DNA of 64,000 bases from Clostridium saccharobutylicum DSM 13864 (lineage in GTDB: Bacteria; Bacillota; Clostridia; Clostridiales; Clostridiaceae). The position numbers and the translations under genes were made by a program. Below are positions 52,979 through 62,954 of the stretch, piece after piece. Where the stretch lies: contig NC_022571.1 of NCBI RefSeq assembly GCF_000473995.1, positions 973,501 to 1,037,500 of the forward strand. Reading direction: 5' to 3'. Position 1 is the stretch's first letter, and the number at the start of each line of letters is the position of its first letter. The notes below the pieces were generated by a model. It saw only the letters and a list, made by a program, of their open reading frames with translations. It was not told the origin of the DNA and made no database searches.

Positions 52979-53107
52979 TTAATTGTAAACGAAGGTCTGC
53001 TTAGATGGATATTGAATTGAGGAGCAGATGCAGAAATTATTTCACCACAGTATTTAAAAAATATGTTGAAGGAAGAAATAACTAAAATGTCAAGAATATA
53101 TTTTTAG
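52979..53107 (+). pseudogene. C-terminal remnant of a WYL-family regulator
   Basis: The frame reads IVNEGLLRWILN, then TGA at 53018, then GADAEIISPQYLKNMLKEEI and a TAG at 53105. This is the WCX tail of a WYL regulator with a Trp codon mutated to stop. The rest of the gene is gone. Confidence 0.6.
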
Positions 53108-53278
53108 GAATAATAAGGTGTTTTAATATTAGGATACCTTATTCCTTCTAAGTAATAAAATATGCCTTTAATAGGCAAATTAAATAATATGTTATAATTA
53201 AAACATAATGTTTAGATTTGATAATCCTAATCAGGTTACCTTTATCAACCTAAATATATTATATAAGGAGGTATAGAT

Positions 53279-55297
53279 ATGTTTACATATATTTTAATAC
53301 TATTAATATGTATTTTATGCTCAAATATAATAAGTAGATTTATACCATTCTTATCGGTGCCAATTGTACAAATTGTAATGGGAGCATTAATTTCAATAAT
53401 ATATTCTGAATTTAAAATTGAGCTTGATCCACATACATTCTTAGTAATGTTTATTGCTCCGCTTCTTTTCTGTGATGGGAAAAAAGCAGATAAAAGATCA
53501 TTATGGAAACAGAGAAAAAATATACTTTTAATGGCATTGGCTTTAGTTGCGGTAACAGTAATATTAGTTGGATTACTTATAAATCAGTTAATACCAGCTA
53601 TTTCATTACCAGTAGCATTTGCACTTGCAGCAGCCTTATCGCCAACTGATTACGTTGCAGTTAGTGGACTTTCAAAAAAGATTTCGCTGCCAAAGAGGAT
53701 AATACATCTTATAGAAGGTGAAGGTCTTATGAATGATGCGTCAGGACTTGTATGTTTTAAATTTGCATTAGCAGCAGCAGTAACTGGAACATTTTCATTG
53801 CTTAATGCAACGACAAATTTTTTAATGGTGTCTATTGGAGGAATTATTACTGGATTAGTTTTAGAACACATTCTAATTAACTTTGAACGTTGGATAAAAA
53901 ATCTTGGAATGGAAGACACTACAGTGGAAATTTTACTCCAAATTCTAACTCCATTTATAATATATATTATATCGGAAGAAGTATTTAAAGTTTCAGGTAT
54001 ACTAGCTGTAGTTGTGGCTGGAATGATATTTTCATTATCATCGAAAAAATTAAGAGGAAAAAATGCAAAATCAAATGCAATATCATCCAATACATGGTCT
54101 GTTATAGTGTATATTCTAAATGGATTTATATTTATAATAGTTGGATTGCAGTTACCCAATATAATTAAAACTGCTTTTAAAGAAACTTCAATAAACAATA
54201 TGATGGCTATTATAGATATTTTATTAATAACATTGGCCTTACTTATAATTAGATTTTTGTGGGTTATATTTATGTATAAATTTTGGGGAGAAAAATGTGA
54301 TGTGAAAGAAGATAAGTTTAAGTTTCATGCTGCACTTTTAACTTCACTTTCAGGAGTAAGAGGGGCAGTTACATTAGCTACAGTTCTCTCAATTCCTTTA
54401 GTATTGGATAATGGGCAGGAATTTCCACAAAGAACACTTATTTTATTTTTGGCTGTTGGAGTAATTTTAGTTACGCTTTTTATTGCAACTTTTATATTGC
54501 CTATATTTGCTAAAAGGGATAAAACTGAAGATATAAATTGGTTAGAAGCCTTGAATAAAGCACAAATAAGGGTTTGGAGTGATACTATAAATAAATTAAA
54601 ATTAGAAATTGATAACAAAAAATACATTCATTTTACCATAAATGAATATAGGTATCGTATTAATCAATTAAAGCATGGAAATTCTTATTATAAGAACTGG
54701 AATAGAAGTAGCAAAGAATATAAGAAGTGGATGAATTTGTGTTATAAAAAGGAAATTGAGAATACTAAAAAATTATTGCAAGAAGAAAAAATAGAAGAAT
54801 CAACTGCATATGCTTATGAAAAAATAGTTAGAAATAAAATTAAATTAATATCATCTGTAGAAGGCTTTTCACTAATAGTTAAAGAAACATTGGAAAGAAT
54901 ATACATATATATCCATAATATAAGAAGAATTAGGGACATATTAAGAGAAATGCAAAACAAAAAGAAAAGTAAGCAACAGTTAAAGGATATAGCACTGAAA
55001 GAACTTCAGGCTACTAATGCAGAATACATAATCGAATATGCTAAATCTAATATTACATCTGAAAATGAAGAAATGCTTAAAGAAATAATTTTATATTATC
55101 AAGGGGTGTATTTGATATCAAACAAGCTTAGATTAGCAAAAAAGAATAAATATGAAAAGAAAAAAGCTGATATTAAGGCAATGCAATTAGAAAGAAATAT
55201 TATACAATCTTTATTTGAAAATGGAGAGATTAGTTGGAATATAGCATCTGCACTCAGAAAAAATTTAAATTATATTGAAAGTGATATTTTAAGATAA
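53279..55297 (+). CDS. Na+/H+ antiporter (CPA1, NhaP/YjcE type)
   Basis: A 672-residue antiporter. The first 400 residues make about 12 membrane helices and carry the CPA1 signatures ALSPTDYVAVSGLS (ion-binding Asp) and HLIEGEGLMNDASGLV (second Asp), plus SGVRGAVTLAT. The C-terminal 250 residues are a charged, helical cytoplasmic tail that probably regulates activity. GGAGG precedes the ATG by 7 bases. It exports Na+ or K+ in exchange for protons. It is flanked by repeat copies 7 and 8 and has no operon partner. Confidence 0.92.
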   Translation: MFTYILILLICILCSNIISRFIPFLSVPIVQIVMGALISIIYSEFKIELDPHTFLVMFIAPLLFCDGKKADKRSLWKQRKNILLMALALVAVTVILVGLLINQLIPAISLPVAFALAAALSPTDYVAVSGLSKKISLPKRIIHLIEGEGLMNDASGLVCFKFALAAAVTGTFSLLNATTNFLMVSIGGIITGLVLEHILINFERWIKNLGMEDTTVEILLQILTPFIIYIISEEVFKVSGILAVVVAGMIFSLSSKKLRGKNAKSNAISSNTWSVIVYILNGFIFIIVGLQLPNIIKTAFKETSINNMMAIIDILLITLALLIIRFLWVIFMYKFWGEKCDVKEDKFKFHAALLTSLSGVRGAVTLATVLSIPLVLDNGQEFPQRTLILFLAVGVILVTLFIATFILPIFAKRDKTEDINWLEALNKAQIRVWSDTINKLKLEIDNKKYIHFTINEYRYRINQLKHGNSYYKNWNRSSKEYKKWMNLCYKKEIENTKKLLQEEKIEESTAYAYEKIVRNKIKLISSVEGFSLIVKETLERIYIYIHNIRRIRDILREMQNKKKSKQQLKDIALKELQATNAEYIIEYAKSNITSENEEMLKEIILYYQGVYLISNKLRLAKKNKYEKKKADIKAMQLERNIIQSLFENGEISWNIASALRKNLNYIESDILR

Positions 55298-55334
55298 AGA
55301 TATTAAACACTGAAAAAGGTTTAAGATATAATAA

Positions 55335-55432
55335 GTGGTGGATTTTAAAGGTCATGTTTCGCATCCACCATGAAACCCACGACTACTTGTATGTAGCTTA
55401 AATAGCTCCTTACAGACATGTGTGGGTTTTAT
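55335..55432 (+). repeat. Dispersed hairpin-terminator element, copy 8, with Rpn gene relic
   Basis: The 5' module (TGGTGGATTTTAAAGGTCAT to TCCACCA) has a copy-1-type second hairpin closed by AACCCAC/GTGTGGGTT. After it, 55433-55516 matches the region after copy 3. The match includes 36 bases of the start of the Rpn nuclease gene (coding NFIMSPKIDF), with the intervening sequence deleted. Confidence 0.87.
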
Positions 55433-55511
55433 TGTTATGCGTAGGGGGCAGCTCCACTGAATATGCATTAGACTAAAATTAATGATAATTTTATAATGTC
55501 ACCTAAAATAG

Positions 55512-55925
55512 ATTTTAATTATTTTAGTTTTTATAGTCGGAATTATTACAATGTTTCCGCTAAAAAAATTAGCGCAAAAAATTTATAATGAAACCGGGTA
55601 TAATGGAGTGAGGGGGTTACCTAAGTTTTTAACAATTTTATTTGGAATAGTAAATATATTTTTAGCGCTTGTTCTTTCTGCGGCAATTGAAGAACATTAT
55701 TACGGATTTGTAGGTATTGCAGTAGCAATTTTTCTATTCTTGATTGCTATACTTACATTAGTAAATAAGAAAGCTGGCTTAAAAAATGCTACTTTATTAG
55801 CAATTTTACAGACTATAAGTGGAGCAATTATGGTAATATTATTATTTGCTAATCGTTGTTTTGGCGGGATTTTATCAAGTGAAATTATTAATATTCTATC
55901 AATAAATGAAGGTATTGATAACTAA
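55512..55925 (+). CDS. Membrane protein, 5' end disturbed by repeat copy 8 relic
   Basis: The annotated-looking ATG at 55551 gives 124 residues, but the open frame begins at 55512. It first encodes a hydrophobic ILIILVFIVGIIT segment, so the real protein had an N-terminal membrane helix. The coding sequence now starts directly against the relic of the Rpn gene with no ATG or ribosome site. Three further helices follow (LPKFLTILFGIVNIFLALVL, FVGIAVAIFLFLIAIL, LLAILQTISGAIMVILLFA). Probably a truncated gene; the family is unknown. Confidence 0.55.
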   Translation: MLIILVFIVGIITMFPLKKLAQKIYNETGYNGVRGLPKFLTILFGIVNIFLALVLSAAIEEHYYGFVGIAVAIFLFLIAILTLVNKKAGLKNATLLAILQTISGAIMVILLFANRCFGGILSSEIINILSINEGIDN

Positions 55926-56015
55926 TTTTTAAAAGAAATATATTTTTTATGTGGGTGTAGATTTTTAGTGATATTTTCTAAAAATCTACACTTTTTAATT
56001 GTCTAGACCGGTTAT

Positions 56016-56079
56016 ACAAAAAAATGCACTTTGTATTTTTAGTAATAATATTCTAAATGAAGAATAAGACATAATAATT
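56016..56079 (+). repeat. 64-base repeat, copy B
   Basis: Second copy of the sequence at 50907-50970, differing by two bases by eye. It lies 90 bases upstream of the replisome-organiser gene, in the same orientation. Confidence 0.85.
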
Positions 56080-56168
56080 AAAAAAATTTTGATTTTCATG
56101 AAATAATCTTTATAGAAACGTATATCCTTAATATATAAATAATAGATGGAAAAATAATTTTAAGGGGT

Positions 56169-56945
56169 ATGATGAATATGAGAGAAAGAAAATATGTAAA
56201 ATTTAGAGTTGATATGTATGATGATACTAAATTTAAAATAATAGATAGAAGACCAGAAAGAGATCTTATTCATTATGTTTGGAATAGAATTGTGGTTTTG
56301 GCTGGAAAAGTTAATTTAGAAGGTGAGTTATATCTTTCAAAAAACATTCCATACACAGTAGAAACTTTATCAATAGAATTCAACAGAGGTGTTGAAGAGA
56401 TTAAATTAGCATTAGATGTATTAATAGAATTAGAAATGGTTGAGCTTACTGAACATAATATTTATAGAGTGAAAAACTTTGCAAAGCACCAAAATATAAA
56501 GGCTAAGGGAAAAAATAAATCTGAACATGAAGAGGTTAAGATAAGTAAACCAGAAGTTAAGATAAGTGAAAAAGTAAAAGCTGAAATTAATGATAATAAA
56601 ATAAATGAACCTCAAAGTAAAATCAGTGAAAATAAGACAGAAAGTATTGTAGACAATGAAAGCTGTAATATTGAAATTAATAATAAAGAGATCAGTAAAG
56701 CTGATATTCATATAAATGATAAAAATATGAGTAATGAGAATGCTGATAGCAATTCACAGGATGATATTCCAATACTTTTAGAAACGAAAAAGAGTAAGAA
56801 TGCAGGTAAAAAGAAGAAAGAAGATAATTCAATTGAGAGTATGGATGAAGAAACAGATGATAATTCGATATTTTGTATTACTGAAGGGGAAATTCCTTTA
56901 AATGAAGGGGAGCAAATAATTACGCAATGGTCTTTTGGGGGATAA
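56169..56945 (+). CDS. Phage replisome organiser N-terminal domain protein (DnaD-like)
   Basis: A 258-residue protein. The first 105 residues fit the phage replisome-organiser winged helix (RKYVKFRVDMYDDTKFKIIDRRPERDLIHYVWNRI, and LSIEFNRGVEEIKLALDVLIELEMVEL). The rest is a low-complexity Lys/Glu/Ser/Asn linker with repeated KISE and KISK units, and an acidic C-terminus (TEGEIPLNEGEQ) that could bind a partner helicase loader. AAGGGG lies upstream. It stands outside any intact prophage. Confidence 0.82.
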   Translation: MMNMRERKYVKFRVDMYDDTKFKIIDRRPERDLIHYVWNRIVVLAGKVNLEGELYLSKNIPYTVETLSIEFNRGVEEIKLALDVLIELEMVELTEHNIYRVKNFAKHQNIKAKGKNKSEHEEVKISKPEVKISEKVKAEINDNKINEPQSKISENKTESIVDNESCNIEINNKEISKADIHINDKNMSNENADSNSQDDIPILLETKKSKNAGKKKKEDNSIESMDEETDDNSIFCITEGEIPLNEGEQIITQWSFGG

Positions 56946-57167
56946 AATATATTGAATATAATAGAAGGATATGTTCAAATAATTTTAGATGAGGGGAACT
57001 CTGATGAGAAACTTATAAAATAATAGGTTTAATTTAAATGTGCCTAAGTATGCGAATAAAAAATAAAGTTTTATTTAATATAAGAAAGTAAATCAGTATA
57101 CTAAAACTAAAGAATTCTATTATAATAAGGGTTGAGCAAATATTATAAGAAGTTGGAGTAACATTAT

Positions 57168-58316
57168 ATGAGTAAAGTAGTAGATACCTTAAAAATTACA
57201 AATTATGATAAGTTTAAGTGCATAGCTGATAAATGTAGGTTTACATGTTGTGATGGATGGGACGTTAGTATAGATACAGATACCTATAATAAATGGAAAA
57301 AAGAAAATGATAAAGCAGAGTTTATTTTAAATAATGTAAAAATAAGAAAATGTGGAAGTAAAAAAGGATATTTTATAAATAAAGAAAATCACGAAGCATG
57401 TCCGCTCTTAGATAAACAAGGGTTATGCCAGGTAGTAAAAAGCCTTGGAGAAGAGTATCTATCATCAACATGTCATAGGTTTCCGAGGGTAGAGAATATA
57501 TTTGAAGATAGAAAGGAACTCTCACTATCATGTGCATGTCCTGAAGTAGTAGAACTTATAAGTAGCATAAATGGAAAAATAAATATTATTTCAGAAAATG
57601 GTACTAATTTAAAAAGTAATTTATTAGAACTTAGAATCAGGGAAGTTTTGATTGATATTATGCAGAAGGAAAGTTTTTCATTAGAAGATAAGCTTATCGT
57701 TAGTTGTCAAATGTTATTAACTGTTTTAGAAAAAGAAAACTTTAGAGAAGAAGGTTTATTAGAAGAACTAGAAAGGTATAAGAACAAAGGGAATATGCAA
57801 GGTCTTATAGATATGTATAATGAAATAGAGTCAGACATAAATGATTCAGTTGAAGAAATTAATTATCTATTTTTAGATATTATAAAGAATTATAAAGAAG
57901 TTTCTAATTTTGAAATTCTTTTAAAAGATATTTCTGAGTTTGCGGAAAATATTGAAATTGAAAGTCTTTCAATAAAGTGGCATGATTATAAAAGTTTGTT
58001 TGAACAATATAATATGTTAATTGAGAATTGTATTGTATCTGATATCTTAAGTAGCTGCATAAGCGATGATATTGAGGAGATGACTATATCATTTCAAATG
58101 ATTGCAGTAGAGTATTTATTAGTAAGGTATGCTGTATTTTTAAAATATTGTATGAATGAAAATAAAGAAATAAATGTTGAAGATGTAAAAGATTATATTG
58201 TAGTTTTTTCAAGAATTATTGGTAATAATACTGAAGCAGTTATAGAATTTTTTAGAGAGGGTTTTGGTGAGCCTGTTTTGGAAATTGGATATTTGTGTTT
58301 TATAACTTTATTTTAG
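57168..58316 (+). CDS. fliB: Flagellin lysine-N-methylase (FliB)
   Basis: A 382-residue enzyme that methylates surface lysines of flagellin. The cysteine-rich head is diagnostic: CIADKCRFTCCDGWDVSID, then CPLLDKQGLCQVVKSLGEEYLSSTCHRFPR. Together with the later CACPEV this could hold an iron-sulfur cluster. The C-terminal half is helical. The start follows a GAAGTTGGAG-type site. No flagellar gene is adjacent, so it acts in trans, and a strong terminator follows. Confidence 0.92.
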   Translation: MSKVVDTLKITNYDKFKCIADKCRFTCCDGWDVSIDTDTYNKWKKENDKAEFILNNVKIRKCGSKKGYFINKENHEACPLLDKQGLCQVVKSLGEEYLSSTCHRFPRVENIFEDRKELSLSCACPEVVELISSINGKINIISENGTNLKSNLLELRIREVLIDIMQKESFSLEDKLIVSCQMLLTVLEKENFREEGLLEELERYKNKGNMQGLIDMYNEIESDINDSVEEINYLFLDIIKNYKEVSNFEILLKDISEFAENIEIESLSIKWHDYKSLFEQYNMLIENCIVSDILSSCISDDIEEMTISFQMIAVEYLLVRYAVFLKYCMNENKEINVEDVKDYIVVFSRIIGNNTEAVIEFFREGFGEPVLEIGYLCFITLF

Positions 58317-58331
58317 ACATATAGAAGAAAA

Positions 58332-58380
58332 GGGTGTTGCAAAATGATTTGAAAAATCGTTTTGCAACACCCTATTTTAT
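58332..58380 (+). terminator. Intrinsic terminator after fliB
   Basis: GGGTGTTGCAAAATGATTT pairs with a near-perfect complement ending CAACACCC, then a T-rich tract. The rest of the gap to 58659 holds a short decayed hydrophobic frame (LPLILLVTAGVFPIITSVS, about 58420-58483) and no recognisable gene. Confidence 0.85.
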
Positions 58381-58659
58381 TATTTATCTGTAGTTGAGAA
58401 AAATCACGATGAAGCAGAAAATTTACCTTTGATTCTTTTGGTGACAGCGGGAGTATTTCCTATTATTACTTCAGTAAGTTAGTAGTTTAATGTATTATTT
58501 TATACGTTTAGAGGAAAATGCATTTATTTAATTTAAATATTATGAGAATATGTAATTGTTTGGGTACCTGAATAGCTACTTTTAATTATTATAGAAGTAA
58601 ATTAAAAAAGTCAATTGAAAATTTTATGAATTAACTGAAAGAAAATGGGGGATATCAAA

Positions 58660-59931
58660 ATGAATATTAAGATAAAAAAGATATTGCTATCTTTATTAAC
58701 AGTTTCTATGACAAGTTCACTATTTGTAGGATTATCAACAACAGCTAATGCTGCATCGAATGCTACAATAAATTTATCAGCACAAAAACAAGTTATTAGA
58801 GGTTTCGGAGGAATAAATCTTCCTGCTTGGGCTGGAGATTTGACAGCAGCTCAAAGAGAAACAGCTTTTGGCAATGGAGATAATCAGTTAGGTCTTTCGG
58901 TTTTAAGAATCTATGTAGATGATAACAAAAATAATTGGTACAAAGAATTAGCAACTGCAAAAAAAGCGATTGAACACGGAGCAATAGTTTTTGCTACACC
59001 ATGGAATCCACCAGCTTATATGACTGAGAAATTCAATCGTAATGGTGATACAAATGCAAAACGACTTAGATACGATAAGTATGCTGCATATGCTCAACAT
59101 CTTAATGATTTTGTTTCATACATGAAAAATAATGGTGTTAATCTTTATGCTATTTCAGTTCAAAATGAACCTGATTATGGAAAAGAGTGGACATGGTGGA
59201 CTCCACAAGAAATACTTAGATTTATCAAAGAAAATGCTGGATCAATTAATTGTAGGGTAATGTCACCTGAGTCATTTTCTTATCAAAAAAACATGTACGA
59301 CCCTATTTTGAATAATCCACAGGCACTTGCTAATATGGATATTCTTGGTACTCATACTTATGGTACTAGAGTTAACGATTTTGCTTATCCTCTTTTTAAA
59401 CAAAAAGGAGCAGGAAAAGAACTTTGGATGACAGAAGTGTATGTTCCAAATAGTGATACTAACTCAGCAGATAGATGGCCAGAAGCATTAGATGTTGCAG
59501 ATCATATAAACAATGCAATGGTAGAGGGAGATTTTCAGGCATATGTATGGTGGTACATCCGTAGATCATATGGTTTCATTAAAGAAGACGGTAATGTAAG
59601 TAAGCGTGGTTACATGATGGCTCATTTTTCTAAGTTTGTTCGTCCTGGATATGTAAGGGTTGATGCAACAAAGAATCCAACACCAAATGTTTACTTATCT
59701 GCGTATAAAGGTAATAACAAAGTAGTTATTATTGCAATAAACAAAGGAACATCTGATGTAAAACAAAGCTTCACTATGCCAAATAGCAAAGTTTCTAGTG
59801 TATCATCATGGCAAACTACAGCAACAGCAAATTTGGCTAAATCAGCTTCAAACACAAATGTATACAATGGAAACTTTACAGCAACACTTCCAGCACAAAG
59901 TGTAACTACATTTGTAGGAGATATTAAGTAA
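58660..59931 (+). CDS. xynC: Secreted glucuronoxylanase, glycoside hydrolase family 30 (subfamily 8)
   Basis: A 423-residue exported enzyme. ATG 58660 is preferred because GGGGG lies 9 bases upstream. The signal peptide ends near ANA-AS (residue 31). The beta/alpha barrel has Glu170 in VQNEPDYG as acid/base and Glu259 in LWMTEVYV as nucleophile. The C-terminal beta domain includes NKVVIIAINKGTSDVKQSF. No carbohydrate-binding or dockerin domain is present, and the length is normal for XynC. It cuts glucuronoxylan at methylglucuronate-defined sites outside the cell. Confidence 0.94.
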   Translation: MNIKIKKILLSLLTVSMTSSLFVGLSTTANAASNATINLSAQKQVIRGFGGINLPAWAGDLTAAQRETAFGNGDNQLGLSVLRIYVDDNKNNWYKELATAKKAIEHGAIVFATPWNPPAYMTEKFNRNGDTNAKRLRYDKYAAYAQHLNDFVSYMKNNGVNLYAISVQNEPDYGKEWTWWTPQEILRFIKENAGSINCRVMSPESFSYQKNMYDPILNNPQALANMDILGTHTYGTRVNDFAYPLFKQKGAGKELWMTEVYVPNSDTNSADRWPEALDVADHINNAMVEGDFQAYVWWYIRRSYGFIKEDGNVSKRGYMMAHFSKFVRPGYVRVDATKNPTPNVYLSAYKGNNKVVIIAINKGTSDVKQSFTMPNSKVSSVSSWQTTATANLAKSASNTNVYNGNFTATLPAQSVTTFVGDIK

Positions 59932-60094
59932 ATATGTTTTATCAATAAGTGTATTAGCTACAGTTAACTATATAACTGCTCCTAATACTAGTGGATATGC
60001 AAAGATTTTGATTACTTTAAGTTCAGCTCTATTGTAGCAGGTACAGGTAAGTAATTATTTCATAAACAATTAAAAATTAATGCTAAAAAGTTTA

Positions 60095-60172
60095 GTGGAT
60101 TTAAAAGAGTACGCTTTGCCTCTAACATGAAACCCACGAAAATCTGGAATTTGGATTTTCGTGGGTCTTTTA
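60095..60172 (+). repeat. Dispersed hairpin-terminator element, copy 9 (decayed)
   Basis: The 5' module is worn (GTGGATTTAAAAGAGTACGC, closing TCTAAC), but the terminator hairpin ACCCACGAAAATC with GATTTTCGTGGGT is intact. It lies 164 bases after the xylanase gene. Confidence 0.78.
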
Positions 60173-60348
60173 GTTTATACGAAATAAGTAATGTAGATAC
60201 TGTGCCTAATAATTCAGTAACTGCGTCAAAAGTAACTACTAAAAGCAGTAATTTGAAAAATGGAATAGTAGCAATTATTATAAAGCTTATTTTCTTTGGA
60301 GGTTTAGGTTACTTGATTATAAGATTTATAAGAAAGCTGAAAAAATAA
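60169..60348 (+). pseudogene. C-terminal membrane-anchor fragment
   Basis: The open frame encodes a Ser/Thr-rich stretch (VPNNSVTASKVTTKSSN), a membrane helix (GIVAIIIKLIFFGGLGYLII) and a basic tail (RFIRKLKK), the end of a surface protein. An ATG at 60127 inside repeat copy 9 is in frame but has no ribosome site. The upstream part of the gene is missing. Similar short relics are seen at 59950-60050. Confidence 0.45.
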
Positions 60349-60628
60349 TTATATTTTATAATTGCATTTTGCTGTTAATAGCTAATTTTTTATGAGCATT
60401 TTGGAAATGATTACTGAAATTTTTTAAAGAGATGTAAGTGTTATCCAAATTTTAAAAAATATATAGAAAGAGAGAGTGATAAGATAAAGACAGTAGAAAA
60501 AATGTACTTATTTTATAATGTTAATATATAGATAATAAAAAAATAATATCTACTATGTGAAATCATGGAATAATATAGTACAATATAGATAAATAAGGGA
60601 AAAATATTCGAAAGGGGAAGATAAATAA

Positions 60629-62722
60629 ATGAAAAAAGTTTTAAATTTTAAATACAGTATAAAAAATAAATTAATATTTAACTTTGTTTCTTTAATTGTA
60701 ATTTCATTATTATTAATGGGAATAATCACTTATGCAATAGTGGTTAATCAAACAAAAAACGATTATACAAATTTTATTCACAAAGAGATAAGCCATGTAA
60801 ATGATGGAATAGAAAATTATCTAGAATTAATTCAACAAAATACACGCATGGTATCCCAAAGTTCTCTTATTCAACAAGCAGACTCAAGAATAACTTCATA
60901 TGTTGAAAAGAAGGATGCGTCTGGGAAAGTTCAAATGACCCCTCTTGAAAATAATTCTTATGAAGCAGAAGTTTACAATACTTTTAAAAACTTCAAAGAT
61001 TCACATCCAGAAATATCAAGTATTTCATTAGGAGTTGAATCAAATGGTGGCTATGTTCAATATCCTGCCTCAGCTAGAACAAATGGGTATGATGCAAGAG
61101 AAAGAGATTGGTATAAATTAGCGCTTGAACACCCAGATAAACCTATTTTAAGTGATGTTTATATTTCTTCAGATGGTTCAAAAAGCATTATTTCTATTTC
61201 AGCAATAAAGGATTCTACTGGCGCTATCAAAGGGGTTATAACTATGAATATTAACCTTGATGAACTTACAAAAATGATCGAAAATATTGAAATCGGAAAG
61301 AATGGATATATTGTATTAGTAGATAAAAATGGTACTATGTTGGCAAATCCTAAAGATACAAGTTTAGTTTCAAAAGAAGTAGAGGAATTAAATATAAGTA
61401 AATTAGATATTACCAATAATAACAATACTTCTTTTGAAACTAAAATGCCAGATGGTAATAATTATTCTATAAGTGTTCAAAAACAATCAAATTCAAATTT
61501 AAGCTTAAACTGGACATACATATGTTTTGTAGAAACAAGTGAATTTATGAGTAGTGCTAGAAGCATAGGGATGGTAACAATTTTATTTATTGTAATTTTT
61601 TCAATATTAAGCATAGCGATAACAATTTTTATTGCTAGAAAAATTGCAAATCCAATAAGTAATATTGCTAGTCACCTACAATTAATGGGAAATGGTGATT
61701 TTTCAGTAGAAATGGATTCTAAATATTTAAAGATTAATGATGAAGTTGGTGAAATAGCTAAATCAACTAAAACAATGCAGTCATCATTAAAAGAAATGTT
61801 ATCAATAATACAAAATCATTCTAATGGTATTAACAATAAAGCTGAAAATTTACATGACGCTGCTGAATCGGTATCCAATTCATCAGGAGAAGTTGCTAAT
61901 GCAATTCAAGAAGTTGCTAAGGGTACAGATGAACAGGCACATAATTTGATTAATGCAACTAATATACTTTCAAATTTTGCAACAGCAATTGAAATAATGA
62001 CAAAGACACTAACTGATATACAAGAAAAAACTAATTCCATTAATAAAACAGCAAGTGAAGGAAATGACAATATGAGTGGATTGGTTTTGTCAGTAAAAAG
62101 TGTAGATGTAACTTTTAAAGAATTTGGAGAAAAGCTTAGTCTTTTAGGTCAAAATGTAAATAAAGTAAATGAAATTACTAATTTAATTGATAGCATTGCA
62201 GAACAAACAAATTTATTAGCATTAAATGCAGCAATTGAAGCATCTAGGGCGGGGGAATCTGGTAAAGGATTTGCTGTAGTAGCAGATGAAATAAGAAAAT
62301 TGGCAGAGCAAAGCAAAAATTCTGCTGATGAAATTGCTCACTTATTAGGCAGTATTACAAATGATACAAGTTCTATTTTAAAGAATAGTGACAATATGAA
62401 AATTGAATTAAATAACCAATTAACTGGAATAAATTCAACAATAAAATCATTTAAAGAAATTGTTGGTGAAGTTGAAAATGTAATTCCCAAAATAAATAAC
62501 GCAAATTCTTCTGCTGAAAATATAAATAAAGAAAAAGATAATATTTTAAGCAAAGTTGAAAATATATCTGCGATTTCACAAGAAACATCTGCCTCATCTG
62601 AAGAAATTGCAGCTTCATCTGAAGAAATGAGTGCAACTGCTGAAAACTTATTCTCTACAGTAGAGAACTTAAGAGATATGGCTAAAGATATGATTAAACA
62701 AGTAAATAATTTTAAATTATAA
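60629..62722 (+). CDS. Methyl-accepting chemotaxis protein (dCache, HAMP, MCP signal)
   Basis: A 697-residue chemoreceptor. The first membrane helix lies at about 15-35. An extracellular dCache sensor spans about 40-310, with [35 protein letters not shown]. The second helix is at about 315-338 and HAMP at about 340-395. The signalling domain contains the hairpin tip [49 protein letters not shown] precedes the ATG. It reports a small-molecule ligand to CheA. The nearby secreted xylanase might suggest a sugar signal, but nothing in the sequence fixes the ligand. Confidence 0.94.
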   Translation: MKKVLNFKYSIKNKLIFNFVSLIVISLLLMGIITYAIVVNQTKNDYTNFIHKEISHVNDGIENYLELIQQNTRMVSQSSLIQQADSRITSYVEKKDASGKVQMTPLENNSYEAEVYNTFKNFKDSHPEISSISLGVESNGGYVQYPASARTNGYDARERDWYKLALEHPDKPILSDVYISSDGSKSIISISAIKDSTGAIKGVITMNINLDELTKMIENIEIGKNGYIVLVDKNGTMLANPKDTSLVSKEVEELNISKLDITNNNNTSFETKMPDGNNYSISVQKQSNSNLSLNWTYICFVETSEFMSSARSIGMVTILFIVIFSILSIAITIFIARKIANPISNIASHLQLMGNGDFSVEMDSKYLKINDEVGEIAKSTKTMQSSLKEMLSIIQNHSNGINNKAENLHDAAESVSNSSGEVANAIQEVAKGTDEQAHNLINATNILSNFATAIEIMTKTLTDIQEKTNSINKTASEGNDNMSGLVLSVKSVDVTFKEFGEKLSLLGQNVNKVNEITNLIDSIAEQTNLLALNAAIEASRAGESGKGFAVVADEIRKLAEQSKNSADEIAHLLGSITNDTSSILKNSDNMKIELNNQLTGINSTIKSFKEIVGEVENVIPKINNANSSAENINKEKDNILSKVENISAISQETSASSEEIAASSEEMSATAENLFSTVENLRDMAKDMIKQVNNFKL

Positions 62723-62749
62723 TAATAATTTTAAACATATGAAAAGTAA

Positions 62750-62782
62750 AAAAGTTTGTGTGAAAAACAAACTTTTGTTGTC
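62750..62782 (+). terminator. Intrinsic terminator after the chemoreceptor gene
   Basis: AAAAGTTTGT pairs with ACAAACTTTT across a 7-base loop, then GTTG. It lies about 28 bases after the stop. Confidence 0.7.
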
Positions 62783-62954
62783 AGTATTAGTTGTGAATTA
62801 ATTGATTTTCAATTAAGAAGGTATAGGATAGCAAAAATTTACGTTTTTTATAGAAAGGAAATTTCATATATATTTAATCATGATAAGATTTAGAGTTTGC
62901 ATGTAGTTTCGCGTCGAATACTAAAAGTGTTTGATGGTTCTTAAAAAATTAATA

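Noticed and set aside
60127-60168. ATG in repeat copy 9 as the start of a 73-residue protein
   Set aside because: The first codons are the repeat hairpin itself and no ribosome site precedes them; only the later part looks like protein.
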